Shown piece after piece: positions 25,672 through 35,300 of a stretch of 64,000 nt of DNA; positions within the stretch are counted from its first letter, which is position 1; each line of letters opens with the position of its first letter. The notes beneath the pieces were generated by a model, which was given only the letters and a program-made list of their open reading frames with translations, made no database searches and had not been told where the DNA came from. Both the position numbers and the translations under genes were made by a program. This DNA is from an uncultured Bacteroidales bacterium (GTDB taxonomy: Bacteria > Bacteroidota > Bacteroidia > Bacteroidales > Paludibacteraceae). Location of the stretch: the NCBI GenBank assembly GCA_902785605.1, contig CACZZL010000001.1:158861-222860 (forward strand), given 5' to 3'.

Positions 25672-26912
25672 AAAAAGTATTAGTTTCTGTGTTGGCTGTA
25701 GCAGCCATCGTATTGAGTTCGTGCGGTAATACAGACCGTGCACATCAACTCAAAGTGCTCAACTGGGCGGATTACATTGACGAAGATGTGAAAGCCGGTT
25801 TTGAGCAGTGGTATTTTGAGCAGACCGGTGAAAAAGTAGAGCTGGTGTATGAGATGTTCGACATCAACGAGACCGCGCTCACCAAGATCGAGGTAGGTCA
25901 CGAGGACTACGACGTGTTCTGTCCGTCGGAGTACATCATCGAGCGTATGCTCAAAAAAGACCTGCTGATTCCGATTCAGAAAGAGTTGATTCCGGACAGC
26001 ATCTATTACTTCGACAACATCTCTCCGTTCGTAACTGGTAAGTTCCAACAGATGGCACCGAGCGAGGATGTCAAAGTGAGCGATTACACGGTGGGTTACA
26101 TGTGGGGAACGACCGGTTTCATCTACAACCCGCAGTTCGTAGAGCGTGAGGAGTTGACCAGCTGGGCGGCTGTGCTGAATCCTAAGTTCGAGAACCGTAT
26201 TCTGATGAAGGACGCCTTCCGCGATGTGTATTCGGTCCTGGTACTGTACGCGTATGCCGATCAGATCGAGGCCGGTGAGGTGAACCGTGACGAGTTGGTT
26301 CGTGACATCACCCCGGAGCGTGTAGAGGCGGTTAAGCAGGTGTTGCTGCAGGCTAAGAAACAGATCAGCGGTTGGGAAGTGGACTTTGGTAAGGAAGAGA
26401 TGACCAAGGGTAAGACATGGCTCAACCTCAGTTGGTCGGGTGACGCACAGTTCGCGATCGAAGAGGCGGCTGAGATGGGCGTAGCGCTCGATTATATCGT
26501 GCCGCAGGAAGGTTCGAACGTATGGTTCGACGGTTGGGTGATTCCCAAGTACGCGAAGAACGTGAAGGCAGCTACTTATTTCATCGATTACATGTGTAAG
26601 GCTGAGAACGCGCTGGCGAACATGACCGAGATCGGCTATGTATCCTGCGCAGGCGGTGAGAACGCTGCAGCGACTATCCTGGCTGACCAGAACGATGAGG
26701 AGGAATGGCCCGAGACCGTAGATGCCAGCTATTTCTTCGGTGAGGAGCCGATCGAGGTGGACGGTGAGGCATTGGATCCGCACGCGCTGCACCTCAACCC
26801 GGTTTACTATGCCGACAAGAGTATCATCGACCGCTGCGCGCTCATGCACGATGCAGGTGACGCACAAGAGATGCTGCTCGAGATGTGGAATGAGATTAAG
26901 TTAGCACGATGA
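25668..26912 (+). CDS. potD: Spermidine/putrescine-binding lipoprotein
   Basis: A 414-residue substrate-binding lipoprotein. MKKVLVSVLAVAAIVLSSCG gives lipobox LSSC. The mature start LKVLNWADYIDEDVKAGFEQ is the hallmark of PotD/PotF. EVGHEDYDVFCPSEYIIERM, YMWGTTGFIYNP and DGWVIPKYAKNVKAATYFID are ligand-lobe motifs. It is coupled by ATGA to potC and by ATGA to the TPR gene, closing the four-gene uptake system. Confidence 0.95.
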   Translation: MKKVLVSVLAVAAIVLSSCGNTDRAHQLKVLNWADYIDEDVKAGFEQWYFEQTGEKVELVYEMFDINETALTKIEVGHEDYDVFCPSEYIIERMLKKDLLIPIQKELIPDSIYYFDNISPFVTGKFQQMAPSEDVKVSDYTVGYMWGTTGFIYNPQFVEREELTSWAAVLNPKFENRILMKDAFRDVYSVLVLYAYADQIEAGEVNRDELVRDITPERVEAVKQVLLQAKKQISGWEVDFGKEEMTKGKTWLNLSWSGDAQFAIEEAAEMGVALDYIVPQEGSNVWFDGWVIPKYAKNVKAATYFIDYMCKAENALANMTEIGYVSCAGGENAAATILADQNDEEEWPETVDASYFFGEEPIEVDGEALDPHALHLNPVYYADKSIIDRCALMHDAGDAQEMLLEMWNEIKLAR

Positions 26913-29857
26913 GAAGAATCCAACTAGGCATCCTAGGACTCCTAGGTTTTCTAGGCCTCCTAGTTTCTCCAGCCCAGGCGCAGACCTCGGAGATGGAGCA
27001 GCGCTATAATGCGTTGGCGGAGCGTTTTGAGGTGCGCGACAAGGCGCTGATGCGCGATCTGAAAACGTACCTGCAGGCGTACCCGTACACCACGTTCGTG
27101 GACGAGGTGAACTTCATGCAGGCTGTGCTCTATGCCGAGAAATCGGTCTATAAGCAGAGCCTGAAGATGTTCGAGACCGTGGACCGCAAAGCCCTCACCC
27201 GTCCGCACCAACTGGACTACTCGTTCTACCGCGGATACAGTTTCATGATGCTGGAGGACTACCGCAGTGCGCATGTCTATTTCCACGTGCTGAGTAAGAC
27301 GGAGAACCGCTACACGGTGCGTTCCAAGTACTACTATGCGTACTGTATGTACAAACAGGGCGAGTACGACAAGGCGCTGCCGTACTTCAACCAGTTGGAG
27401 AACGACCCGACCTACGCCAAGACCGTACCGTATTTCCTGACGCAGATCTACTACGCCAAGGGCGAGTACGATGAGGCGGAGAACCGTGCGTTGGCGCTGC
27501 TGCAGGCGAGTCCGGAGAACGAGAACAACCCCGAGTTACACCGTATCTTAGGTGAGATATACTACTTCAAGGGCGATAACCGTCAGGCGGTCGATCACCT
27601 GTCGCAGTACGAACGTGCCGCGACGGCGAACAAAGAGGAGTTGGTGCGCAATGACATGTACATGCTCGGTGCGGCCAATTACCGTCTGGGTCAGTACAAC
27701 GAGGCGGTGCAGTACCTCAAGAAAGTGAAGCAGCAGAGCGATACGCTGTCCGAGGCTTCCTGTCTGATCTTAGGTCACTCGTATGTGGCGCTCAAGCAGC
27801 CCGAGCAGGCGATGCTGTCGTACCAAGCGGCAGCCGGGTACAAGTTGACTCCGGCTGTGACGGAAGAGGCGTCGTACAACTACACGCTCTGTACCTACCA
27901 ATCGTCCAGTGCGCTGGGTGAGTCGGTGCGGGCGTTCAATGAGTTTTTGACGACCTTCCCCAATTCGAAGTACGAGAACAAGGTCTATCAGTTGCTGTCC
28001 GATGCGCTGATGCGCTCCAAGAACTACGCTGCGGCTATCTCGACGCTGGATTCGATTCCGAACCCGACGCCTAAGATGCTGCAGACCAAGCAGTACCTGC
28101 GCTATCAGTTAGGTGCCGATTGTTTCCTGCAAGGAAAGATGCAGCAGGCGATCGACTGGACGACCGAGGTGATCAACCACGCGTCTGAGTCGGACCAATA
28201 CACGACCGAGGCGTATTACCTGCGTGCCGAAGCGGAGTACCGCTTGCGTAATTATGTAGCGTGTGAGGCGGACGTGAACCGTTTCCTGGCGCGTGCGGAT
28301 GCCAAGCAGTCGGATAACTACACGATCGCTAAGTACCTGAAGGGTTACACCGCGTTCTCGCAGGGTAAGTACAACGAGGCGCGTACGGCGTTCTCGGCGT
28401 ATATCGATGCTGCGCTGGCGACCGAACCGACCTATGCCGATGCACTCAACCGTATCGGTGACTGTTATTTCAACGCGCGCGATTTCAGCCATGCTATATC
28501 GTACTACACCCAGGTGAGCAACATCAACGCGACCGGAGCGGACTATGCGCTGTTCCAGAAAGGGTATGCGCTCGGTCTGCTGCATAAGTACGACGATAAG
28601 ATCAGCGTGCTCAAGGACCTGATCCGTCGCTACCCGCGTTCGGATTATGCGGACGACGGCACGTACGAGATTGCCCGTGCGCAGTTGCAGAAAGATGATG
28701 AGCGCGGCGCTATACTGACCTATGAGCAGTTGCTGAGTGTGTATCCGCATTCGCCGCTGGCGCGTAAGGCTTCGCTGGAGCGTGCGATGCTGTACCGTAA
28801 CCTCGGTCAGAACGATGAGTCGTTGGCGGCTTACCGTCAGACGATCGAGAAGTACCCGGCGACCGATGAGGCTTATGCGGCATTGGATGCCGTGCAGGCG
28901 CTCTATGTGGAGTTGGGCCGTGTGGACGAGTATCTGGAGTACGCTAAGACGCTGGCGCGCATGAACATGAACGTATCGACGCAGGAGGATAGTCTGATCT
29001 ATGCCTCGGCGGAGATCCAGTATATGCAGGCTGCATATCAGAAAGCGGCGGTGTCGCTTAATAACTACATCACTCAGTTCTGTGCCGGCGGTCGTTATTG
29101 CACGACGGCGCGGTACTACCTGGCGGATTCGTATTACCGCTTGGGTAAGACTTCTGATGCGTTGGCGCACTACAAAGTGCTGTCGGAGATGAACGCGAAC
29201 CCCTATCAGGAGGAAGCGACGACCCGTGTGGCGGAGATCTGTTATGACAAAGGGGACTACGCCGGTGCGTTGGATGCTTTCTACCGCATGAACAGCCTGG
29301 CCTCGAGTCGTGAGAACGCGACGGTAGCCCGTTTGGGCATCCTGCGTTGTTCGCAGGCCCTCGGTCGTCATCAGGCTGCGATCGATATCGCTGAGCAGAT
29401 CCTGTCGGACCTGCCCGTGAGCGATGAGACCAAGGCGGAAGCGCTGTACGGTCGTGCGAAAGCGAACGTAGCGCTGGGTCAATGGCTCAAGGCGCAGCCC
29501 GACCTCGCCGCACTCGCGACCGACGTGCGTACGGCACAAGGTGCGGAGGCTAAGTACCTGCTGGCGCAGAGTTATTATGAACTGAACCTGTTGGATGAGT
29601 CCGAAGCGGAGGTGATGGCGTTCACCCAGATGAACACGCAGCAGCAGTACTGGCTGGCACGTGCGCTGATTCTGCTCAGTGACATCAACCGCGAGCGCGG
29701 TGAACTGTTCCAGGCACGGCAGTACCTGCTCGTGCTGCAGCAGAACTACACGATCACCGGCGATGATATCCCGTCGCTGATCACGGCGCGCATCGCCCGA
29801 CTCGACCAACTCGAACAACCTGTAGTAAGAGAGGAGGTAGAAGATGAAGAGAATTAA
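26909..29857 (+). CDS. Exported tetratricopeptide-repeat protein
   Basis: A 982-residue protein made almost entirely of TPR units after a signal peptide (MRRIQLGILGLLGFLGLLVS, PAQAQ). Units such as YAYCMYKQGEYDKALPYFNQ, LGEIYYFKGDNRQAVDHLSQ and YLADSYYRLGKTSDALAHYK show the W/Y-L-G-A-Y-F-A-P TPR pattern. It probably acts as a periplasmic scaffold or gliding/secretion-like accessory, as Bacteroidota pair such long TPR proteins with a barrel protein. It overlaps potD by ATGA and the barrel gene by 14 bp. Its signal peptide core is encoded by CCTAGG micro-repeats. Confidence 0.88.
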   Translation: MRRIQLGILGLLGFLGLLVSPAQAQTSEMEQRYNALAERFEVRDKALMRDLKTYLQAYPYTTFVDEVNFMQAVLYAEKSVYKQSLKMFETVDRKALTRPHQLDYSFYRGYSFMMLEDYRSAHVYFHVLSKTENRYTVRSKYYYAYCMYKQGEYDKALPYFNQLENDPTYAKTVPYFLTQIYYAKGEYDEAENRALALLQASPENENNPELHRILGEIYYFKGDNRQAVDHLSQYERAATANKEELVRNDMYMLGAANYRLGQYNEAVQYLKKVKQQSDTLSEASCLILGHSYVALKQPEQAMLSYQAAAGYKLTPAVTEEASYNYTLCTYQSSSALGESVRAFNEFLTTFPNSKYENKVYQLLSDALMRSKNYAAAISTLDSIPNPTPKMLQTKQYLRYQLGADCFLQGKMQQAIDWTTEVINHASESDQYTTEAYYLRAEAEYRLRNYVACEADVNRFLARADAKQSDNYTIAKYLKGYTAFSQGKYNEARTAFSAYIDAALATEPTYADALNRIGDCYFNARDFSHAISYYTQVSNINATGADYALFQKGYALGLLHKYDDKISVLKDLIRRYPRSDYADDGTYEIARAQLQKDDERGAILTYEQLLSVYPHSPLARKASLERAMLYRNLGQNDESLAAYRQTIEKYPATDEAYAALDAVQALYVELGRVDEYLEYAKTLARMNMNVSTQEDSLIYASAEIQYMQAAYQKAAVSLNNYITQFCAGGRYCTTARYYLADSYYRLGKTSDALAHYKVLSEMNANPYQEEATTRVAEICYDKGDYAGALDAFYRMNSLASSRENATVARLGILRCSQALGRHQAAIDIAEQILSDLPVSDETKAEALYGRAKANVALGQWLKAQPDLAALATDVRTAQGAEAKYLLAQSYYELNLLDESEAEVMAFTQMNTQQQYWLARALILLSDINRERGELFQARQYLLVLQQNYTITGDDIPSLITARIARLDQLEQPVVREEVEDEEN
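26922..26970 (+). repeat. Micro-repeat cluster (CCTAGG family) forming a signal peptide
   Basis: AACTAGGCATCCTAGGACTC, CTAGGTTTTCTAGGCC, TCCTAGTTTCTCC encode LGILGLLGFLGLLVS, the whole hydrophobic core of the TPR protein signal. Confidence 0.85.
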
Positions 29858-31664
29858 ATTAACGGTGAACGGTTATCGGTTATCGGTTATCGGAACGGCG
29901 CTGCTTATGAGCGCCTCACTCATGGCGCAAAACGATAGTGTCCTGAACCGCACGGTGACCGTGGAGCGGGATTTTCAACCGGTGATTCAGGCGGCAGGTA
30001 AGGTGTCCACCAAACCGGCCGTAGTAGAGACGACGATCGAGCCCGTACCGGTCGAGTACTCCGATTATACGGCGAGTGTGGAGACCGAACCGAGCATGCA
30101 CCCGCTGGCTTCGCAGCAGACGCGTTTTGCGCCGGGCGAGCGTTTCAACGGATATGTGCGCGCCGGAATCGGTCACCCGAACACGTTGTTTGATTTCGGG
30201 TACCACCTCAATGATGGTAAGAACTCGATCATGGACGTGTACGCTCATCACCACGCCGAGTGGGGAATGGCGGCGCTGAGTAAGACCAAGGTGGGAATGA
30301 ACTTCACCCACACTTTCTCGACCTCGGATCTCTATTTCGGAGTGAACGGCGGAAATATATTCTACCATAAGTACGGCCATTTCTACGACTACAGCCAGGC
30401 TTTCGGCATGTGGGCAAAGAACGAGGAAGCGTATAGCCTCAAACCGGCGGCACTGAGCGCCCTGGACAAGACGAGTCTGTGGACGGCAGAGGTGTACCTG
30501 GGTATCAAAGCGAATGCGAAACAGGATTTTCAGTATAAGTTCCAGACCGGTTATGCGCTCTTTGCCAAAGCCGGTGCGGTGGCTGAGCACCAGGTGCGTA
30601 CCTACGGTTCGTTCAACTGGCACACGGAGGAGCACCACGTAGGTGCGAACATCTACGTGCAGAACAATTTCCTGCAACTCAAGAACGCTGTTGCTGCGGC
30701 TATTCCGGATTCGCTGTACGGCAGTCGTCATAACTTCCGTATCGAGCCTTATTATGAATATGAAGGAGCGCGCGTGCGCCTGCATGTGGGCGTGAACCTG
30801 GATATGAACCTCGGTCGCGGACACAAGATCATTGCGAGCGGAGATAACTTCAATTTTGCTCCGTCGCCGCATATCAACCTCGAGGCGCAGGTGGCTAACA
30901 AATGGCTCACGATCTACGCCGACGTGCTGGGTTCGTACGGTCTGGGTTCGCTGCAGAGTTACATGGAGGAAAACCGCTACAGCCTCATTCATGCCGGTAT
31001 CGTACACCCCTGTACGTCCTACACCCCGGTGGATGCGGAAGTGGGATTCCATATCAAACCGCACCGCGACCTGATGCTGGAGCTGCACGGCGGTTATGCG
31101 TACATGATGTATGAGGACTACTGGATTGCTGCGACAACTACGACTGCTTTTGCACCGCTCAGCAGTGTAAACCGTCTTCCTGGTGATTTCATCCACGAGC
31201 ATGCGCATTATCAGCGCGGTAAGGTGGGTGGACAGATCAATTACCACTTCCGGGATGTGGTACGTGTCAATTTCCACGGCGACTACTATATCTGGTCGGG
31301 TGACACGACGGTGTACGACCGTCCGAACTGGGAGATGGGTCTGCGTGTGGACGGCCGTATTGACGAACACTGGTCGCTGTACTCGGATAACTACTTCGCC
31401 GGTAAGCGCATTGCGTTGGCTACCGACGGCGAGCATACCTTGGCGCCGACCGTTGATCTGAACCTCGGTGTGCAGTACGATATGTGGGTAGGTAGTAAAG
31501 GTGAAAGGCAAAAGGCTAATGGTGAAAGTTTAAAACCGATGCCTAAACCGAACCTGACGCTGTTCTTCCAGCTCAATAACTGGCTCCACCGCAAGAACGA
31601 GATTCTGTACGGTTACCGCAGTCAGGGCATCAATTTCCTGCTCGGCGCGACGTACCGGTTCTAA
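29844..31664 (+). CDS. TonB-linked-type outer-membrane barrel protein
   Basis: A 606-residue outer-membrane protein with signal MKRIKLTVNGYRLSVIGTAL, LMSASLMAQ. The early mature part NRTVTVERDFQPVIQAAGKV is the sequence usual for barrel proteins that follow long TPR genes in Bacteroidales. Beta strands fill the rest (FNGYVRAGIGHPNTLFDFGY), ending NFLLGATYRF with terminal Phe. Two micro-repeat clusters are in frame: VNGYRLSVIG in the signal peptide (29863-29894) and GERQKANGESLKP near residue 553 (31498-31532), in the last periplasmic turn. A bidirectional terminator follows. Confidence 0.85.
   Translation: MKRIKLTVNGYRLSVIGTALLMSASLMAQNDSVLNRTVTVERDFQPVIQAAGKVSTKPAVVETTIEPVPVEYSDYTASVETEPSMHPLASQQTRFAPGERFNGYVRAGIGHPNTLFDFGYHLNDGKNSIMDVYAHHHAEWGMAALSKTKVGMNFTHTFSTSDLYFGVNGGNIFYHKYGHFYDYSQAFGMWAKNEEAYSLKPAALSALDKTSLWTAEVYLGIKANAKQDFQYKFQTGYALFAKAGAVAEHQVRTYGSFNWHTEEHHVGANIYVQNNFLQLKNAVAAAIPDSLYGSRHNFRIEPYYEYEGARVRLHVGVNLDMNLGRGHKIIASGDNFNFAPSPHINLEAQVANKWLTIYADVLGSYGLGSLQSYMEENRYSLIHAGIVHPCTSYTPVDAEVGFHIKPHRDLMLELHGGYAYMMYEDYWIAATTTTAFAPLSSVNRLPGDFIHEHAHYQRGKVGGQINYHFRDVVRVNFHGDYYIWSGDTTVYDRPNWEMGLRVDGRIDEHWSLYSDNYFAGKRIALATDGEHTLAPTVDLNLGVQYDMWVGSKGERQKANGESLKPMPKPNLTLFFQLNNWLHRKNEILYGYRSQGINFLLGATYRF
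29863..29894 (+). repeat. Micro-repeat cluster (GGTTATC family) in a signal peptide
   Basis: GGTGAACGGTTATCGGTTAT then CGGTTATCGG encode VNGYRLSVIG at the n/h boundary of the barrel protein signal. Confidence 0.75.
31498..31532 (+). repeat. Micro-repeat cluster (GGCTAATGGTGAAAG family) inside the barrel gene
   Basis: GGTGAAAGGCAAAAGGCTAA then TGGTGAAAG encode GERQKANGESLK near the C-terminus, between beta strands. Confidence 0.75.
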
Positions 31665-31705
31665 AAAGGAATTAGACTGCGCAGTTAGAATCAACCGCGC
31701 ATAAG

Positions 31706-31739
31706 AAAAATATCCGCTTCATACGAGGCGGATATTTTT
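31706..31739. terminator. Bidirectional terminator
   Basis: AAAAATATCCGC (31706-31717) pairs with GCGGATATTTTT (31728-31739), a perfect 12-bp stem with A/T tracts on both sides. It separates the convergent barrel gene and the small GDALIPL gene, whose TGA lies in the loop. Confidence 0.9.
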
Positions 31740-32378
31740 GTTTCGGATAAGTCGGTAAGCACCGAAGGCGAGTGCGAACAGCAGGAGCGGAATGAGTGCA
31801 TCTCCTATTGGCGCATGCTCCACCAACTGATTGTTCGGATCCAGCGGTCCGGGAGGATTTGGCGGACCCGGGGCATGGTTCGGACCGGAGGCCAATTTCG
31901 CCATCTGCGGAGCATTCGCTGCTTGCGGATCGGCCATCTGACGCGAGGATGCTACAGCCAGGAAATTGGTCTGCGGCATGGTCACACTCGCAGTGCTGTA
32001 TTGGATACCGCGATTCGATGTATTGCCGTGCGAGGTGGTATAGACCCCGTTGGTGTTGCCGTTTCCTCCGCCTACCGAGTGCACTTGTGCCTTGCTCGTG
32101 AGGAACAGTCCTCCGGTCGAGTGCATGGATGCTGACGGCATGTGCGTGGTGCGCAGGGTCGGCGAATAGGTGAAGTGATGGCTGCGCTCCCGGAGCGGTG
32201 TATAGACCTTGATCGGGTTCGAGTTAGGCGAATAGATCGCCGGCACGGAGGTCGCTACCGTGCCCGGGTTAATGTGTACCTCGGGTTTGTAGGAGATGAC
32301 GTACATCACACCTACGAGCCACACCGCACAGGTGACGACGGCTAAGGCAATGATCCATTTGATGCGTGTGCTTCTCAT
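31719..32378 (-). CDS. Small exported protein with C-terminal GDALIPL-TM-basic tail
   Basis: A 219-residue protein. An N-terminal hydrophobic segment (WIIALAVVTCAVWLVGVMYV) could be a signal or anchor, followed by a Ser/Thr/Asn-rich low-complexity region and a proline linker (PGPPNPPGPLDPNNQ). It ends in APIGDALIPLLLFALAFGAY, RLIRNKNIRLV. This tripartite end (short motif, hydrophobic helix, basic residues) has the layout of sorting signals such as LPXTG or PEP-CTERM. Its ATG overlaps the stop of the 2117-aa giant (ATGA), so the two are translationally coupled. The gene at 40726 has the same end and the same position. Confidence 0.8.
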   Translation of the reverse strand: MRSTRIKWIIALAVVTCAVWLVGVMYVISYKPEVHINPGTVATSVPAIYSPNSNPIKVYTPLRERSHHFTYSPTLRTTHMPSASMHSTGGLFLTSKAQVHSVGGGNGNTNGVYTTSHGNTSNRGIQYSTASVTMPQTNFLAVASSRQMADPQAANAPQMAKLASGPNHAPGPPNPPGPLDPNNQLVEHAPIGDALIPLLLFALAFGAYRLIRNKNIRLV

Positions 32379-35300
32379 GGCATCACCTCCTTTCCGTCAG
32401 CGATCCTTCCGTCGGCACGATAGACCGTGTTGCCGCGGAGGATATACAGTTGGTTATGAATAAGGATCTTTCGTACCCCATTCGCCTTCTCGCCATTCGT
32501 CCCTTCGCCATTTTCAATATCCGTAGTCGTATTGTTCCGATACGGGTTGTCGGTGATGAGGAAGCGGTTGACGGCCGTCGTGTTGGTGGCGAAGAACGAG
32601 TAGGTGTTGTCGGTTGCTATCGGAGTGACTTGGTTGGTCTCCAGGTCCAGCAGGTAGATCGTCTCGCCGTCGTAGTTGAAGTGGAACGTGTAGAGCGAGT
32701 CGCGACCGGCACGGAAGCTCAGGTAATGCTCGTTGGCCGTCTCAACCGCTGCAACCGCCATCTCGCCGTCCTCTTTGACCACAGCCATCATTGGTGCGTT
32801 GGCGTCACCTTCTATCTTACGGCCGTCCCAACCATCCTCGAACGACTCGGAGAAGTCCGAACGGGCAAGCAGATAAGCCTGATCGGCACCGTACTGCTCA
32901 CCGCTGACTACGAGCCGCATCACTTCGGGTGAACCGGTACGGCTCGGTGCACGCATTGGTTGGGTCGAGGTCTTGAAGTACTTGGCATCGTACACCACTT
33001 TGTTATACACCAGGTTGAGTTTCGGATCGCTGCCGGTCGTCTTGACGAAGAAGCCCTGCATGGACGGAATGACGGAGTCGGCTCCTAACAGATAGGGTGA
33101 GGAGTGAATCGGTATCACGGCGTACTGACCGGGTAGGGTAGCTGCGTCGGTCGTCGCGTTGACCGGTGTGCCGTTAGTCGTCCAGTTGGCAAACGTACCG
33201 GAGTGGTAGATATAGATCGCTTTCTCGGTGTTGATAAAGTCCGCATCGGCCATCTCCTGAATCTTGATTGGTGCGGTCCAGCTGTTGGCTGCGAACGCAT
33301 AACCGTCCGCATCGCGGTTATCGAGGTTGAGCGTAGTGGTCACCGGCGGGTTGAGTTTGCCGGAGAACGTATAGGTCTTCTTCGCGTTCTGCGTGATGCA
33401 GTACCCTTCGAAGGGCAGCAGCACATCTTCGTTCTCGACCCATTCCCACAGGCCGCCTAAGTTGTCCGTGGTGCCTTCTGCCCAGCGACACATCCAGCCT
33501 GCGTAATACATCTTGATGGCTGTCTGGTTCGCTTGGAACGGGATGCCGATATACTGCCAAACGGGGTTCGCGGTGTTGGCGTTCTCGCCCAGACTGTAGT
33601 ACTCGACCGTCGCGCGCACGTCCGACTCTTTGTTACCATAGACGAACGCTCCGTTTCTTGTTGCATCGGATTCGATGAGCAGGTCTTCGGCTTTGATGGT
33701 GGTCGGCGAAGCATAACGGGTGTCGTTCACCTTGGCTACCAGACCGGCAACGGTCAGACCGCCGTAGGGTTTGACGATCAGTTTACCGTCCACGGGGTTG
33801 TTATGTTCATCCCGTCCTGCGTTCACCTTGATACTACCGGCATGCGCGTTGTCTATGTTGACGTGGCACTCGGCGATGATACGCGTCGGGTGGTAGGGGG
33901 TCGGAATGATGTTATAACCCGGTGCCCAGTTGCCCGGGTTGGACCACAGGTTATCTCCGGCGTGGTTATCGAACACGAGCGAGCAGTCGGCCACCTTGGT
34001 CTCGTCGGTCATGAGCAGGTAGTCGATCATCTGGTGCATCACCACTTTTCCGGCCGGAGTGAGGTTATCCATCTCGTCGTAGTTGATGCCGTATAGCATC
34101 AGTCGGGCCGGGAAGACCACCTGACGTTCGCAGCATACGATGAGGTCGCGGCTGTTGTCGGCATCGCGTACGGTAGCGAGGAAGATGAAGTCCGGTGCCT
34201 CGTTGATGACGAAGCCCTGCAGCGCCTTACCGTTGTACGGTGTGTTGAGCACGGTGACGGTGGTGTCGCTCACTCCACCGGGTTTATTGATTACTTCTAC
34301 TCCTTCCGCGTCGCCGAAGATTGCGTGTCCGGCGCACAGCACTTTCATCACACCGTTCTTTGGACTCGGATCCTTGGGGTTGGATCCAATATGCCAGTTC
34401 GAACCGTTTGAACCGGCTACGTAGGCCTCGAAACTGAGAATCGGTTTCTTATCGATGAGCGTACCGATAGCGTTGGTGTAGCCTTCGCCGGTATCCAGGA
34501 AGTCGGTCACTATGAGCAGGTCGTAGTCGTCGTAGTAGGCCGCTAAGGCTGCCGCATCCTTGGTTGCATAGCCGTTGACGCAGTTGACTGTGTAGAACTG
34601 ACGAAGGTATGTCAGCAGTTCGGCACTCTTGGTCTCGTCATCGGCTTCGTACGCATTGAACGCGCCGTCTTTTGTTCCGGTGACGATGTACGCGAGGCGT
34701 GCTTTCCGGTCTGCCGGGTAGATGCGGATTGTCGCATCGACGGTATAAGTATGAGCGGGTGAGCAGTCGTTGCTCATGGTGAACGTGATGGTGTGGGGCT
34801 CTACCATCGTGTTACCCACAGCCGGGGTACCTTGGATAAAGATACGCTCGTCGAAATAAGTGAACGTACAACCCGGTATGTCCTCCGATGCTGAAACAAG
34901 AGAGTAGTGAATACCGGTGGTATCGAAATCACAGGTGAGGTGCACGAGGGACATATCCACGTCTTTGGCATCCCATATCGTAGTGACCGGCACGATGGTG
35001 GTCAGTGTCGGGGCTACATCGCACGGGGTCTTCCAAGACGCATAGAGTGTGCAACTGCTCACATCCTTGTCCCAGTTCTGTGTACCGTAACCCAAACCGT
35101 CGTAGTATTGCGTTCCGGCACCGTCAGGTGCGTCGAAATAGCCTTCGAATACATATCCGCTTCGTTGCGGCAGGGTCTGGATCGCAGGCATCGGTTGCTC
35201 GTATGTTGCTACCACAGTCGTCGTGTAGTTATTGAACGCATAGGGCGCGCTCAGCGTGATAGTAGTGCGTCTTGGACGAATGATCTCGAAATAGGACACG

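Noticed and set aside
28109-29818. Long antisense open frames such as 28109-29818 (-), 29916-31511 (-), 22464-23453 (-), 12558-13646 (+) and 5132-6091 (+)
   Set aside because: They mirror well-supported genes on the other strand, have no recognisable motifs and are rich in Arg/His/Val as expected of antisense frames of this codon usage.
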